A stretch of 61,587 nucleotides of DNA from an uncultured Eudoraea sp. (GTDB taxonomy: Bacteria > Bacteroidota > Bacteroidia > Flavobacteriales > Flavobacteriaceae): NCBI RefSeq assembly GCF_947260015.1, contig NZ_CAMYOM010000015.1, positions 1 through 61,587 of the forward strand, in the 5' to 3' direction. Positions within the stretch are counted from its first letter, which is position 1; the number at the start of each line of letters is the position of its first letter. Positions 1 to 8,807 of this stretch are shown piece after piece. A program made the translations under genes and the position numbers. The notes beneath the pieces are model-generated. The model was not told the DNA's origin. It did no database searches and worked only from the letters and a program-made list of their open reading frames with translations.

Positions 1-1
1 A

Positions 2-75
2 GGCCCCGTGGCGCAACTGAATAGCGCATCAGATTTCGGCTCTGAGGGTTGGGGGTTTGAATCCCTCCGGGGTCA
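2..75 (+). tRNA. tRNA-Arg (anticodon TCG)
   Basis: The sequence folds as a complete cloverleaf. The 7-bp acceptor stem pairs 2-8 with 68-74 (one G-T pair), with discriminator A75. The anticodon stem TCAGA/TCTGA closes the loop TTTCGGC, giving anticodon TCG, which reads Arg CGN codons. The T stem is 51-55 with 63-67 around a TTTGAAT loop. No CCA is encoded, so it would be added after transcription. The gene is followed at once by a terminator hairpin, so it may be the last gene of its transcript. Confidence 0.93.
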
Positions 76-82
76 CGAATAA

Positions 83-145
83 GTAAAAATCCCAAACGGC
101 AAATCAAGCTTGCTTGAATTTGTAAGTTTGGGGTTTTTACTTTCA
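83..145 (+). terminator. Terminator hairpin after tRNA-Arg
   Basis: Bases 83-97 are the inverted complement of 126-140, with one mismatch. The spacer between them contains a further inverted repeat around AAGCTTGCTT, so the whole forms one long hairpin. It ends in GGGGTTTTTAC, and it lies just after the tRNA. Confidence 0.75.
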
Positions 146-227
146 AGGCGGAGCCTTGTAGGGAACAACGTTGGTTAATCCCGAATCCAATCCTGAACGC
201 TATACATCCACAACGGTGTTATGGATG

Positions 228-260
228 TTTGATTTAACACTACAATTACAAGTATATTTG
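228..260 (+). promoter_or_regulatory. Bacteroidota-type promoter for the binding-protein gene
   Basis: TTTG at 228-231 and TATATTTG at 253-260 match the Bacteroidota -33 (TTTG) and -7 (TAnnTTTG) boxes with a 21-base spacer. It is the best promoter match in the window. Transcription would start near 268 and leave a leader of about 60 bases before the ATG at 329. Confidence 0.6.
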
Positions 261-328
261 ATGCTAAATGAATAAGTATTATCTTCAGCAACCTATTAAT
301 TTCAGTAACCAACTTAAAACAAAAAACT

Positions 329-1126
329 ATGAAATTAAAATACACAACCGTTATTTTAATGTTTTTTATCGCTTTTGCCATTCCGGTTAATGGACAGAAG
401 ACACTCGCTAAAATTCTTAAAAGCGGAGAGATCAGGATTGGTCTAACGGGGAATCAACCACCTTTTAATATGAAATCAAAGTCTGGCGAATTAATGGGCT
501 TTGAAGTTGACCTTGCCAATGTATTAGCTAATGGTATTGGCGTAAAATTGACGACTGTAGTAATGCCATTTTCAGAACTATTACCGGCATTGGAGGCTGG
601 CAAAATAGATGCGGTTATGTCTGGAATGACAGTTACTTCTGAACGCAGTGTAAAAGCCCTTTTTGCTGGACCTTATACGATATCTGGCAAATCAATTCTT
701 GCAAAATCATCCGTCTTATCTAAATTGAAAGGGACCGAAGAAGCCAATAATGAAAACTACAAAATAAGCTGTTTAAAGGGATCTACCAGTGAGGCTTTTG
801 TTAAAAAATATATGCCCAAGGCACAGGCTATACCAGTCAGTAATTATGATGAAGGGATTGCCATGATACTTAGTGATCAGGCAGATGCCATGGTTGCAGA
901 CTACCCAATTTGTGTAATTACCATCATGCGCAACCAGGGGAAAGATTTAGTAACGCTTGAGGGCCCATTGAATATAGAACCGATAGGTATGGCACTGCCG
1001 GCAGATGATCTCCATTTTCATAATCTGGTAGAAAATTACCTAAAGGCATTTGATTTAGCAGGGGCACTTAAAATTATTGATGACAAATGGCTAAAAGATG
1101 GCAGCTGGTTATTTAGTATGGAATAG
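329..1126 (+). CDS. Periplasmic solute-binding protein, SBP family 3 (orphan)
   Basis: This is a 265-residue protein with a signal peptide (hydrophobic residues 7-20, cleavage near NG|QK). It is followed by a bilobed amino-acid-binding-type domain of ABC-transporter substrate-binding family 3. Family signatures are the early EIRIGLTGNQPPFN strand, the GFEVDLANVLA helix, the GKIDAVMSGMTVTSERS segment and the late AMVADYPICVI hinge. Family members bind amino acids or other small polar solutes in the periplasm. No permease or ATPase gene is nearby, so it either serves a transporter encoded elsewhere or acts as a sensor. It has its own promoter and appears monocistronic. The ligand cannot be told from sequence. 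Confidence 0.85.
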   Translation: MKLKYTTVILMFFIAFAIPVNGQKTLAKILKSGEIRIGLTGNQPPFNMKSKSGELMGFEVDLANVLANGIGVKLTTVVMPFSELLPALEAGKIDAVMSGMTVTSERSVKALFAGPYTISGKSILAKSSVLSKLKGTEEANNENYKISCLKGSTSEAFVKKYMPKAQAIPVSNYDEGIAMILSDQADAMVADYPICVITIMRNQGKDLVTLEGPLNIEPIGMALPADDLHFHNLVENYLKAFDLAGALKIIDDKWLKDGSWLFSME

Positions 1127-1268
1127 GTGTCGTAAGCTGAAACAATATCATTTTTGCCATATCCTAGTCTTTTCAGGGATTTGTTAAAATTGTTATAATT
1201 CGTAAGATTAAGTGTAACGTTTTAAATGTCTTTACGTCTTAATAATCTAATATGTAAAAAAACAAAAT

Positions 1269-1410
1269 ATGAGACATTCAAATAGAAGCACAAAAACAAA
1301 AGGATCTTTCTTATTCTCTACCTTCCAGGGGAGTAAAAGAACGAATTGGAACGCTGTTAGAAAATATACTAACTAGCGAAAACAAGGAAATACAATTATT
1401 ATTTAATTAG
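1269..1410 (+). pseudogene. Small coding-like stretch, two overlapping frames; remnant or sORF
   Basis: An ATG at 1269 opens a 35-codon frame ending at 1376. The frame one base over (1273-1410) is open for 45 codons. It reads like real protein in its second half (VKERIGTLLENILTSENKEI) and stops exactly where the terminator hairpin begins. It has no ATG or GTG start; its upstream stop TGA overlaps the ATG at 1269. A single-base shift near the start would join the ATG to the longer frame. It could be a frameshifted small gene, a remnant, or a gene with an unusual start. I do not recognise the peptide. Confidence 0.3.
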
Positions 1411-1435
1411 GGAGTCATATTGGCTCCCTTTTTTC
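1410..1435 (+). terminator. Rho-independent terminator
   Basis: GGGAGTCA (1410-1417) pairs with TGGCTCCC (1421-1428), one pair being G-T, around a three-base loop, followed by a run of six T. It directly follows the small coding-like stretch at 1269-1410. The rest of the gap to 1696 shows nothing I can name. Confidence 0.8.
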
Positions 1436-1696
1436 TTTTACTTTATTTAGTACCAATCATTTTTATTAATAGCTTCTTTAGACCAGAAAGAAGTACTTTC
1501 GGGTATTTACACTAGCATATTATAGTCTACATAGTTAATTTTAAATCATTGTTAATACCTGTGAGTCAGCTCAAAGTTATTAGAAGGGTTCCATGCGAAG
1601 TATTCATGTTAACGAATCCCTTATTCTATTGTATTATGGCAAGCCATAAGAAGAAAATTTCTAATATTAATAATGTTGCCAAATATAAATAACCAG

Positions 1697-3514
1697 CTAC
1701 GGTGTTGCGAGATTGTTTTCCAATCTTTCAATTTCTTGAACCAGGCCGTTTAAAGCTTTACTGCCCTCTTCTAATAGTCTCAATATTTGTTGTTTGGACC
1801 CTGGAAATTCCTCTTTTAGGTTGTTGAACAATTCCTGATAATAGTGTATTCCATCTTTTAAATTACTAGCGAAGGTTAACAAATACTTCCTTTGCTTTTC
1901 AGTAATTTCACCACTGGATTCGGCAATACGAGCTTGAAGATAATCTAAATAAATATAGAGTTCTTTAATGAACATGTGTGGACGATCTACTCTGGTTAGC
2001 ACATTATTCTTTCCATAAATATGGTCTATCATTTCATTCAGTTCCATGGTTTTGGAAAAATATGCCATGTTTGGACCGGGACATATTGAAACCCCCTGGC
2101 CTTCAGTTTTTGTGTCAAGTCCGTAGGTTAGTAGGGCAGAAGTTCCCAGCCCTACACAGGTGCAAGATTTTTCAGTTATTTTGTTGTATTGATACTCATA
2201 GTCTTCGACAGCAAGTTCTTGTTTGTCCAACTCCTTTATTTTTAGATGCTGATATTGTCTGGATGCCGTACAGATTCCTGTATCCAAAAAGTCTTTATTC
2301 ATGGCCACAAATTTTTTTGGACATGGGCTTCCCGGTCTTCCCTTTTCAATTAATTTGGCTTTGTCCAAATCTTTGGTATTTCCTTTTAAGCTGTGAAAGG
2401 GAATACCCAGGGGAGAAATATTACTGAGATATAAATCATCTTCTTTGGCCGCGACCAATTTTTCAATAGTCGACTTGTCTACGGTGGTTGCTTCTGGTAC
2501 TAAAAGAAATGGTGTTCCCCATCCAACAGAATCTACCTTGTAATGATTTAAAATAAAGTTGTGTTCCTCTTTGGTTCCTACCCCACCTTGTGCCGTAATT
2601 TTTAACGGTAAGATTGAATTTGGAACAATTCGATTTTTTTGATCCAAAGCACTTGTCAAAATCTCGTAAACCGATTGGGTCAAGTTTTCTTTTTCTTCTT
2701 TAAATTGATTTAGGATAGGGCCCATAAGAAAACCATCCGTAGCGAAAGCATGTCCGCCACAATTAAGTCCTGATTCAATTCGATATTCTGACACCCACAA
2801 CCCTTTTTTTGCCAGGAATTTACCTTGGATTAAGGCTGAACGGTAATCACTTACTTTAAGTACGATTTTCTTTTTGATAATTCCATTTTCATCGGGATAA
2901 AAATCTTCGAACTTTTCCATATAGCTATACAATCTGGGATTCATTCCAGCAGAAAGAATAAGGGAAGAATTTAAAACACTGTTGGCGTAACCTCTAAGTG
3001 CCGCATGGGCATCATTATATTCCGCAGGTAATTTTACCTTTTTTCTATAATTTTCCTTATCAACCTTGGTCATAATATTAACATCAATACTTCCCATAGG
3101 GAGGTTTTCCACAATCCAAGATTTGATTTCTTGTAAATCAAAAGAGTCTTTTGTTAAATTCTTGAATTCTTGTTTCAAACTAGACGTATCCGGCAACATT
3201 GAAAAATATTTCTTGAGATCATTAGTCGATTCAGCAGTAACATTTTTTAGTTCTTCGAATTTTTTTACGCTTTCATCATAGATAAGATTTAAATATGAGG
3301 TGATTCTTTTTGCCCTAAAGTCATCCATCTTTTCAGTAATTTCTGTATAGGGACGCTCAAATTTATCACAATACATCTTCCTTAATTTTTCAATAAGAAT
3401 ATCATCTACCAAAGAAATAACGGAGTCTATGCCAAATTGGGATACCTTTAAAGGAGTGTCTATGGTAAAGCCTATTCCCATAACAGGAATATGGAAAGAA
3501 TGGACATTTGTCAT
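1697..3514 (-). CDS. Large uncharacterised protein, flavin TIM-barrel-like core with cysteine motifs
   Basis: I do not recognise a named family. I start it at the ATG at 3514 (MTNVHSFHIPVMGIG, 605 residues) because the 22 codons upstream look non-coding. Near the start is an MGIGFTIDTPLKVSQFG segment. The middle contains SGLNCGGHAFATDGFLMG (about 248-265) and ITAQGGVGTKEEH (about 306-318), then SVGWGTPFLL. These resemble the phosphate-binding loops of FMN-dependent TIM barrels such as nitronate monooxygenase or glutamate synthase. The C-terminal third adds cysteines at about 398, 415, 451, 453 and 478 in SPCPKK, GICTAS, SCTC and ICPGPN contexts, which could bind metal or an Fe-S cluster. The last 100 residues look helical. 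It is a lone minus-strand gene with no partner. Confidence 0.6.
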   Translation of the reverse strand: MTNVHSFHIPVMGIGFTIDTPLKVSQFGIDSVISLVDDILIEKLRKMYCDKFERPYTEITEKMDDFRAKRITSYLNLIYDESVKKFEELKNVTAESTNDLKKYFSMLPDTSSLKQEFKNLTKDSFDLQEIKSWIVENLPMGSIDVNIMTKVDKENYRKKVKLPAEYNDAHAALRGYANSVLNSSLILSAGMNPRLYSYMEKFEDFYPDENGIIKKKIVLKVSDYRSALIQGKFLAKKGLWVSEYRIESGLNCGGHAFATDGFLMGPILNQFKEEKENLTQSVYEILTSALDQKNRIVPNSILPLKITAQGGVGTKEEHNFILNHYKVDSVGWGTPFLLVPEATTVDKSTIEKLVAAKEDDLYLSNISPLGIPFHSLKGNTKDLDKAKLIEKGRPGSPCPKKFVAMNKDFLDTGICTASRQYQHLKIKELDKQELAVEDYEYQYNKITEKSCTCVGLGTSALLTYGLDTKTEGQGVSICPGPNMAYFSKTMELNEMIDHIYGKNNVLTRVDRPHMFIKELYIYLDYLQARIAESSGEITEKQRKYLLTFASNLKDGIHYYQELFNNLKEEFPGSKQQILRLLEEGSKALNGLVQEIERLENNLATP

Positions 3515-3753
3515 GTTACAATTTAATTTATGACAAACGCGAATCAAAATCAAACGTAATTTGCCATTACAAATTTCCAAAAATAAGCAGGCTTAAAACA
3601 TGATATTTGTCAGTTAGTCCTTTTAAAGTTAGATTGGCTTACTGAAGTATCTTCGATATCGATATAAAATACGACACATCCAAATTGGCCAATTTGTTGA
3701 ACTTAGTGACAAAATATCTGAATAAAGCATAAAAGATTCCCATGTATATGGTT

Positions 3754-4995
3754 TTAATTATATAGCTTTTTTACAAGGGCTCCAATACTGAGTCCCTGTA
3801 CAATAATTGAAAACAATACTACAGCATAGGTGATATACAGTATTAATTCTGAAGAAGTATTGTCGCCCAAACTTAGCGCCAAAGCTATGGAAATCCCTCC
3901 GCGTAACCCTCCCCATGTTAAGATAGCAACAGTTTTTATAGGTTTACTTTCCTTGTGTTTTAACAATGAGTAAGGCAGCAGTACGGAAATAAACCTGGCT
4001 ATAAGTACAATAACAATTGCCAGAATTCCCAAAGCAAGATAACCTGGACTAAAATTTAAGAGATGAATAGCTAAGCCTATAAGGACAAATAAGATACCGT
4101 TGAAAACATCGTCTAATACTTCCCAAAATTCATTAATAAGTTTTCTTGCCGGACCCTTATTAGCAACTACATTTAATTTATTCCCTATATACATTCCGGA
4201 GACGACCATAGCCAATGGCCCTGAAACATGAATTATGGAGGCAATTGCATATCCCCCCATTACTATGGCCAGACTAATCATTACAGCCAATTGAGGATTT
4301 TCTTTTACCGATTTAATAGAGGTATACCCTATAAAACCTAATAAAGCACCAAAGAGTATTCCTCCAACAGCTTCTTCCAGAAATAATTTTCCTATTTCAA
4401 CCCCTAACGAACTTTCTGCAGGATGCCCTCCCATATCAGCAAAAATTAGTATTCCTGCAAAAACTACAACGCCAATGCCATCATTGAAGAGGGATTCACC
4501 TTCAATCTTGATCTGAAGATTTTTAGCAATCTTTGTTTTTTTAAGAATGGCCAATACAGCAATAGGATCTGTGGGGGAGATTAATGCGCCAAAAAGAAAG
4601 GCGTAAATTATTGGTAATTGAAGACCCATTAAATGTGCAGCACTAAAAATAAGTCCACCTACTATTAAAGTGGAAATTAGTACCCCCAGGGTAGCAAATA
4701 AAAGAACAGACCATTTCTCCTTAGTTAAATCATCAAGATTCACATGCATTGCGCCCGCGAAGAGGAGAAAGCTTAAAATGCCATCTAATAAGAAGGTTCG
4801 GAAATCAGATTGAGTGACAATATCACAAAAGAAGCGGTAGAAATCAGGAAAAATACCCTTGCTAATTGTGATTAGTATCATGGTAACCAGGCTCATCAGC
4901 ATTAGTCCAATGGTAGCTGGCATTTTTAACCATTTGTAATTTATTAAGCTGAATAAAGCAGCTATAGAGAAAATTATACTAAACGATTGAAGCAT
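3754..4995 (-). CDS. Na+/H+ antiporter, CPA1 (NhaP) type
   Basis: This 413-residue inner-membrane protein has about 12 hydrophobic segments. It shows the CPA1 core signatures: [14 protein letters not shown], with the ion-binding acidic residue of the unwound helix, and [15 protein letters not shown] late [16 protein letters not shown] motif is also typical of NhaP/NHE-like exchangers. It would exchange cytoplasmic Na+ or K+ for H+. There is no long cytoplasmic C-terminal tail, so it is a short form. It lies 37 bases downstream of the Rieske/ThDP gene on the same strand and may be the last gene of that operon. Ion choice cannot be read from sequence. Confidence 0.9.
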   Translation of the reverse strand: MLQSFSIIFSIAALFSLINYKWLKMPATIGLMLMSLVTMILITISKGIFPDFYRFFCDIVTQSDFRTFLLDGILSFLLFAGAMHVNLDDLTKEKWSVLLFATLGVLISTLIVGGLIFSAAHLMGLQLPIIYAFLFGALISPTDPIAVLAILKKTKIAKNLQIKIEGESLFNDGIGVVVFAGILIFADMGGHPAESSLGVEIGKLFLEEAVGGILFGALLGFIGYTSIKSVKENPQLAVMISLAIVMGGYAIASIIHVSGPLAMVVSGMYIGNKLNVVANKGPARKLINEFWEVLDDVFNGILFVLIGLAIHLLNFSPGYLALGILAIVIVLIARFISVLLPYSLLKHKESKPIKTVAILTWGGLRGGISIALALSLGDNTSSELILYITYAVVLFSIIVQGLSIGALVKKLYN

Positions 4996-5032
4996 CTGCT
5001 TAAATTATTAGGAAGGATTAAATTTATCAAAA

Positions 5033-6988
5033 CTATATCAGCGTTACATCTGTAATGACTTCGAGAAGACCTGGATTGGGTTGTTCAAATAATTCCTTCA
5101 TAGCCTGTTCCAAATCTTCTTCTTTGGATACACGCTTTCCCCAGGCACCGCATGAAATAGCATATTCTGAAAAATTCGGATTAGATAAAGAAGTTTGCCA
5201 TACATCGTATTCTCCAGCTCGTTGCTCTTTAGAAATTTTACCAAGTTCATGATTGTTCAGAACAATTAATTTTACAGGCATATTGTATTTGACCAATGTG
5301 GTTATTTCAGCCAAGTACTGGCAAAGCCCGCCATCACCTGCTACTGCTACCACTGGCCTCGAACTGCCAACAGCAGCCCAGGCACCTATGGATGCCGGTA
5401 GTGCAAATCCAATGGAGCCTAAATATCCCGACATTAAAAAATCTTGCTGTTCGGGTTCAAAATAGCGTCCAAAAGAGTATGCATTGTTCCCTACATCAAC
5501 ACACATGACCGCATTCTTGGGAGTCCATTTGTTCATCATTTCAAATACGGCGATGGAACTTAGTCCATTTTCGGAAGTTTCTGATAAGCGTTTTTTCTTT
5601 TCAGTTTTCCAGATAGACCAACGTTGGGCAATTTCTGACCTCTGATCTAAAGTATCTGTTTTTCCTTCTAAGGCAGTAGTAAAGATTTCTAAAGTCCTCG
5701 AAATTTCACCCCAAACGGCTACATCTACTTCATGAAATTTGCTTAGAGCGAGTGGATCAAAATCCACTTGTATCGTGGGTTTCTTAGGAGTAATTCCTGT
5801 ATGGTTTGAGAAGGAAGCTCCAAAGACCAGGAGCAGATCGGCTTCGTTCATAAACCATGAGGCGATCGGAGTCCCGCTTCGACCTAAAACACCACATCCC
5901 AATGGATGATTATCGGCAATCAGCCCTTTTCCTTTGAACGTGGTCACTACTGCAGCATTTAAACTTTCAGCGAATTCGACAATAGCTTTTTTGTGTGCCC
6001 GGGCACCATGTCCTAAAATAATAAGCGGACGTTTTGCTTTTTCTATCAAGGCAATGGCCTTGTTAACCATCTCTTTTGGAGGGGCTATCTCCATAGGAGT
6101 AATCCTGTTGGTAGGGAACTGCGCTTTTGTACCAGATTTAGCCTTTTGGTCCTGGATTTCATCCGGGAATGTAAGATGGGAAACATCTCTTCTGATGATG
6201 GCATGTTTAATAGCAAGGGACATTAATTCGGAATGCTTGCTATCTCCCTGAACACGTTGGTTAAATTCCGCCACTGAATTGAATGCCTGAACCAGGTCTA
6301 CTTCCTGAAAATTTCCTGTACCTACCACTTGCGTAGCTACCTGTCCTGTAAGCGCCAGAAATGGAGCCCTGTCCACCTTGGCATCCCACATGCCTGTATA
6401 TAAGTTAGTAGCTCCAGGTCCGGCAATGGTGAAACAAGCTGCAGGTTTTCCTGTAAGTTTACCATAGGCAGATACTGCAAAGGCTGCAGCACCTTCATGG
6501 CGAATACCATAAAAATTGAGATTTCCTTTTTGCTCTTGTCGTTTCATGGCGTCGGCAAATCCGAGGTTTGAATGCCCTACCATTCCAAAAACTTTGGTTA
6601 CTCCCCAATTGATCATAGTTTCAACCATGACATCGGAAACTGTAGGCTCGTGCGATTTCTCTTGTACCAAACCCACATATATGGCTTCATTTTCTTCCTT
6701 GGTGGGATAGACTTCCACACCATCATCAAACCCGCCCGGAGGTAAACCGGTGCAAGGGTGAAAATCCCAGCCATGCCACGGACATCTTAACAGACCATTT
6801 TCAATAGAGCCTTCACCTAAAGGTCCACCCTGATGCGGACATTTGTTGTCCATGGCAGAAAATTTTCCCTCGAAATGAGTAAGACAAATACCTTTGTGTT
6901 TGGCAGTCACCGTTTTTACTCTTCCCTCCGGTAAATCAGTTTTATTATCCAGTACTTTATGCCAAATAAGGTCTTGCGAAGAAGCCAT
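5033..6988 (-). CDS. Rieske [2Fe-2S] domain fused to a thiamine-diphosphate enzyme
   Basis: This 651-residue protein joins two modules. Residues 1-110 are a Rieske ferredoxin with CPH at 50-52 and CPWH at 69-72, both cluster-ligand pairs intact. From about 115 follows a complete ThDP enzyme of the acetolactate synthase/pyruvate oxidase type. It has GIRHEGAAAFAVSAYGKLTG with the catalytic Glu, a central domain around PLIILGHGARAHK, and a C-terminal GDGG...NN cofactor motif near VAVAGDGGLCQ. Family members act on 2-oxo acids such as pyruvate. The fused Rieske domain suggests electrons from the reaction pass to or from an iron-sulphur centre. It ends an operon with a flavodoxin-type reductase. 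The substrate is unknown. Confidence 0.85.
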   Translation of the reverse strand: MASSQDLIWHKVLDNKTDLPEGRVKTVTAKHKGICLTHFEGKFSAMDNKCPHQGGPLGEGSIENGLLRCPWHGWDFHPCTGLPPGGFDDGVEVYPTKEENEAIYVGLVQEKSHEPTVSDVMVETMINWGVTKVFGMVGHSNLGFADAMKRQEQKGNLNFYGIRHEGAAAFAVSAYGKLTGKPAACFTIAGPGATNLYTGMWDAKVDRAPFLALTGQVATQVVGTGNFQEVDLVQAFNSVAEFNQRVQGDSKHSELMSLAIKHAIIRRDVSHLTFPDEIQDQKAKSGTKAQFPTNRITPMEIAPPKEMVNKAIALIEKAKRPLIILGHGARAHKKAIVEFAESLNAAVVTTFKGKGLIADNHPLGCGVLGRSGTPIASWFMNEADLLLVFGASFSNHTGITPKKPTIQVDFDPLALSKFHEVDVAVWGEISRTLEIFTTALEGKTDTLDQRSEIAQRWSIWKTEKKKRLSETSENGLSSIAVFEMMNKWTPKNAVMCVDVGNNAYSFGRYFEPEQQDFLMSGYLGSIGFALPASIGAWAAVGSSRPVVAVAGDGGLCQYLAEITTLVKYNMPVKLIVLNNHELGKISKEQRAGEYDVWQTSLSNPNFSEYAISCGAWGKRVSKEEDLEQAMKELFEQPNPGLLEVITDVTLI

Positions 6989-6999
6989 AATTAATCGGT

Positions 7000-7746
7000 T
7001 TAATTTTTATATTGGAAGAATGCCTCAGATAAAAAGGCAGTACCCGTATTCTTGTCAATTTCTGTGGCTGGTAGGATCGCTCCATTAAATCCATTTATAC
7101 CCCAGGATCCCAGGGATAATGGTTTAAAACCTGAAGTATCTATTACCTCATGTCCTTTGTATCCGCTGATGTATAAATAATGATCTCTGCACACAGTATC
7201 AGGTACTGCAAGGCCTAATCCAATTGCATCACCCGTCATATCATTGAAAATAGCATAAGCCCCTGTGTCAAAGTGGTGGGGCCATATCCGAATTTCGGAG
7301 TTTAAGTTTTGGTCCTGTAAAAAAGCTTCCAGAACTGATTGCGCCAAAATTCTTAGATTCAACAATTCACGAAGCCTTTTAGGGTCCAAAAGTTTAAAAA
7401 CAAAATTATCTTTTATTTGATAGGGAAAATCATAATGAAAGGAATAAGTGTAAGGTACCTTAATAGCCGCCTTAGCAGCAATCTTTTCAATCCATTTTAG
7501 AATTTCGGCATGGGTGGTACCATCCAATCGCAGTGAAGTGGACACATCATTTGAATTCCATTCCAAACTGAATTTTTTATAGCTTACAGATAATGTATCT
7601 CCGTTCTCATTTAACGGCCTTGAATACATGCTACTATTTTCGATTGAAAAGCCAAGATTGCTATGGCTGTCATCATCCTTTTTCTCTAAAAAACTTATTC
7701 CTGCGGCAGCAAGGTATTGCGCCAGCAGATACATCATCTTTTCCAT
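7000..7746 (-). CDS. Uncharacterised protein of the Rieske/ThDP operon
   Basis: This is a 248-residue protein. I start it at the ATG at 7746, seven bases after the stop of the flavodoxin-type gene; a longer reading from 7842 would overlap that gene by 89 bases. There is no signal peptide or membrane segment. Visible features are an early helix (MYLLAQYLAAAGI), a pair of Tyr/Phe-rich strands (PYTYSFHYDFPYQ) and the motif IRIWPHHFDTGAYAIF. The WPHHFD element recalls, from memory, proteins of the DUF5996 type, but I am not sure of this. The tight spacing on both sides (13 bases to the next gene) implies co-expression with the redox enzymes. Confidence 0.7.
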   Translation of the reverse strand: MEKMMYLLAQYLAAAGISFLEKKDDDSHSNLGFSIENSSMYSRPLNENGDTLSVSYKKFSLEWNSNDVSTSLRLDGTTHAEILKWIEKIAAKAAIKVPYTYSFHYDFPYQIKDNFVFKLLDPKRLRELLNLRILAQSVLEAFLQDQNLNSEIRIWPHHFDTGAYAIFNDMTGDAIGLGLAVPDTVCRDHYLYISGYKGHEVIDTSGFKPLSLGSWGINGFNGAILPATEIDKNTGTAFLSEAFFQYKN

Positions 7747-7753
7747 TACCGAA

Positions 7754-8512
7754 TTATCTTTTATGTTCAGGACTGTCAAACCCCGCTTTGCATCCAGCAG
7801 CCCACTCATCGGGTTGATTACCGTGTGCCGGAATGCCACCATTATCTTTTAACATTCGGGCAAGATGCAAACAATTCCAGACAAGAAAAGTTGTATTTCT
7901 ATTGGTAAAGTCGTTCTCGGGGCCTCCTGAACCCTCGTCTCGATAAGAAGGTCCTGGTCCAGCCTCACCCATCCAACCGGCATCTGCCTGTGGAGGCACC
8001 GTATAACCTATATGTGAAAGAGAAAATAATATATTCATGGCACAATGCTTTACCCCATCTTCGTTACCTGTAATCAAGGTAGCACCAACTTTGCCATAAT
8101 CCCTGTATTGCCCTTTTTCATTAAACAAATGCGTATATCCATACATCCGCTCCAATACCCGGTTACAGACCGAGGATTTTTCTCCTAACCAGACTGAAGT
8201 ACAGAGGATAAGAATATCACAGGCATCTACTTCCTTTTGAAGCATGGGCCAGTCATCTTTCTCCCATTCCGGGGTTTTGGACATATCCAGGCCCAGACCG
8301 GCAGGAAGCACATAATCCACTGGTCTGATAACTTTTGTAGCTACACCATTTGCCTCAAAAATTCGCTGAGCAACACCTATAAGTGCTTCGGTATGTGAGA
8401 GAACCGGTGTTCTGTTTAGTGTGCAGTTAAGGAATAAAACTTTGAGATCATTGTATTTGGCAGGGGGATTGGAACAGTGTTGTTCCGTCATTTTCGAGAG
8501 TTGTTTTGACAT
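7754..8512 (-). CDS. Flavodoxin-type NAD(P)H-dependent FMN reductase family protein
   Basis: The start is the ATG at 8512 (MSKQLSKMTEQHC, 252 residues); starting earlier would overlap the zinc-ribbon gene. The flavodoxin-like fold shows in KVLFLNCTLNRTP..SHTEAL, the phosphate-binding loop region near residue 25, and in ACDILILCTSVWLGEKSSVCNRVLERM. A later GNEDGVKHCAMNILFSLSHIGY segment is typical of the NADPH-dependent FMN reductase/flavodoxin superfamily. Such proteins move one or two electrons with FMN in the cytosol. Its place between a zinc-ribbon protein and a Rieske/ThDP enzyme suggests it feeds or drains electrons for that enzyme. Confidence 0.82.
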   Translation of the reverse strand: MSKQLSKMTEQHCSNPPAKYNDLKVLFLNCTLNRTPVLSHTEALIGVAQRIFEANGVATKVIRPVDYVLPAGLGLDMSKTPEWEKDDWPMLQKEVDACDILILCTSVWLGEKSSVCNRVLERMYGYTHLFNEKGQYRDYGKVGATLITGNEDGVKHCAMNILFSLSHIGYTVPPQADAGWMGEAGPGPSYRDEGSGGPENDFTNRNTTFLVWNCLHLARMLKDNGGIPAHGNQPDEWAAGCKAGFDSPEHKR

Positions 8513-8534
8513 TATTGATTGTTTAGAATTTAGA

Positions 8535-8807
8535 TTATTTTTTATATGATATCTTACAAGTAGGACATTCTGTGCCATGCACAGCACTTTTTAGTTTTAT
8601 TCCATCTAAATGGGTTACTAGAAAGTCCTGTATAAAAGCATACTTACTTTCTTTATTATTTACATCTATTTGTGCATCCTTAAATTTTTCACGGATAACG
8701 TTGCCGTACTCCTGATCTCCCCAACAATTGGGACATACACCTTTGGGGATCTCATCAAATTCATCTGTTTTTTTCTTTTTGAATAGATTGCTAAAAAAAT
8801 TTCTCAT
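8535..8807 (-). CDS. Small protein with two CxxC motifs (zinc-ribbon-like)
   Basis: This 90-residue protein has a basic, Phe/Lys-rich N-terminus (NFFSNLFKKKK). CPNC at 25-28 and CPTC at 81-84 could bind one zinc together or hold an Fe-S centre. Between them is a mixed helical stretch. There is no signal peptide. It is the first gene of the minus-strand operon running through the flavodoxin-type protein, the unknown protein and the Rieske/ThDP enzyme. I do not recognise a named family; it could be a redox or metal-handling accessory protein. Confidence 0.7.
   Translation of the reverse strand: MRNFFSNLFKKKKTDEFDEIPKGVCPNCWGDQEYGNVIREKFKDAQIDVNNKESKYAFIQDFLVTHLDGIKLKSAVHGTECPTCKISYKK

Noticed and set aside
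5934-6251. Plus-strand ORF of 105 codons inside the Rieske/ThDP gene
   Set aside because: Shadow frame of a clear minus-strand enzyme with all motifs in place.
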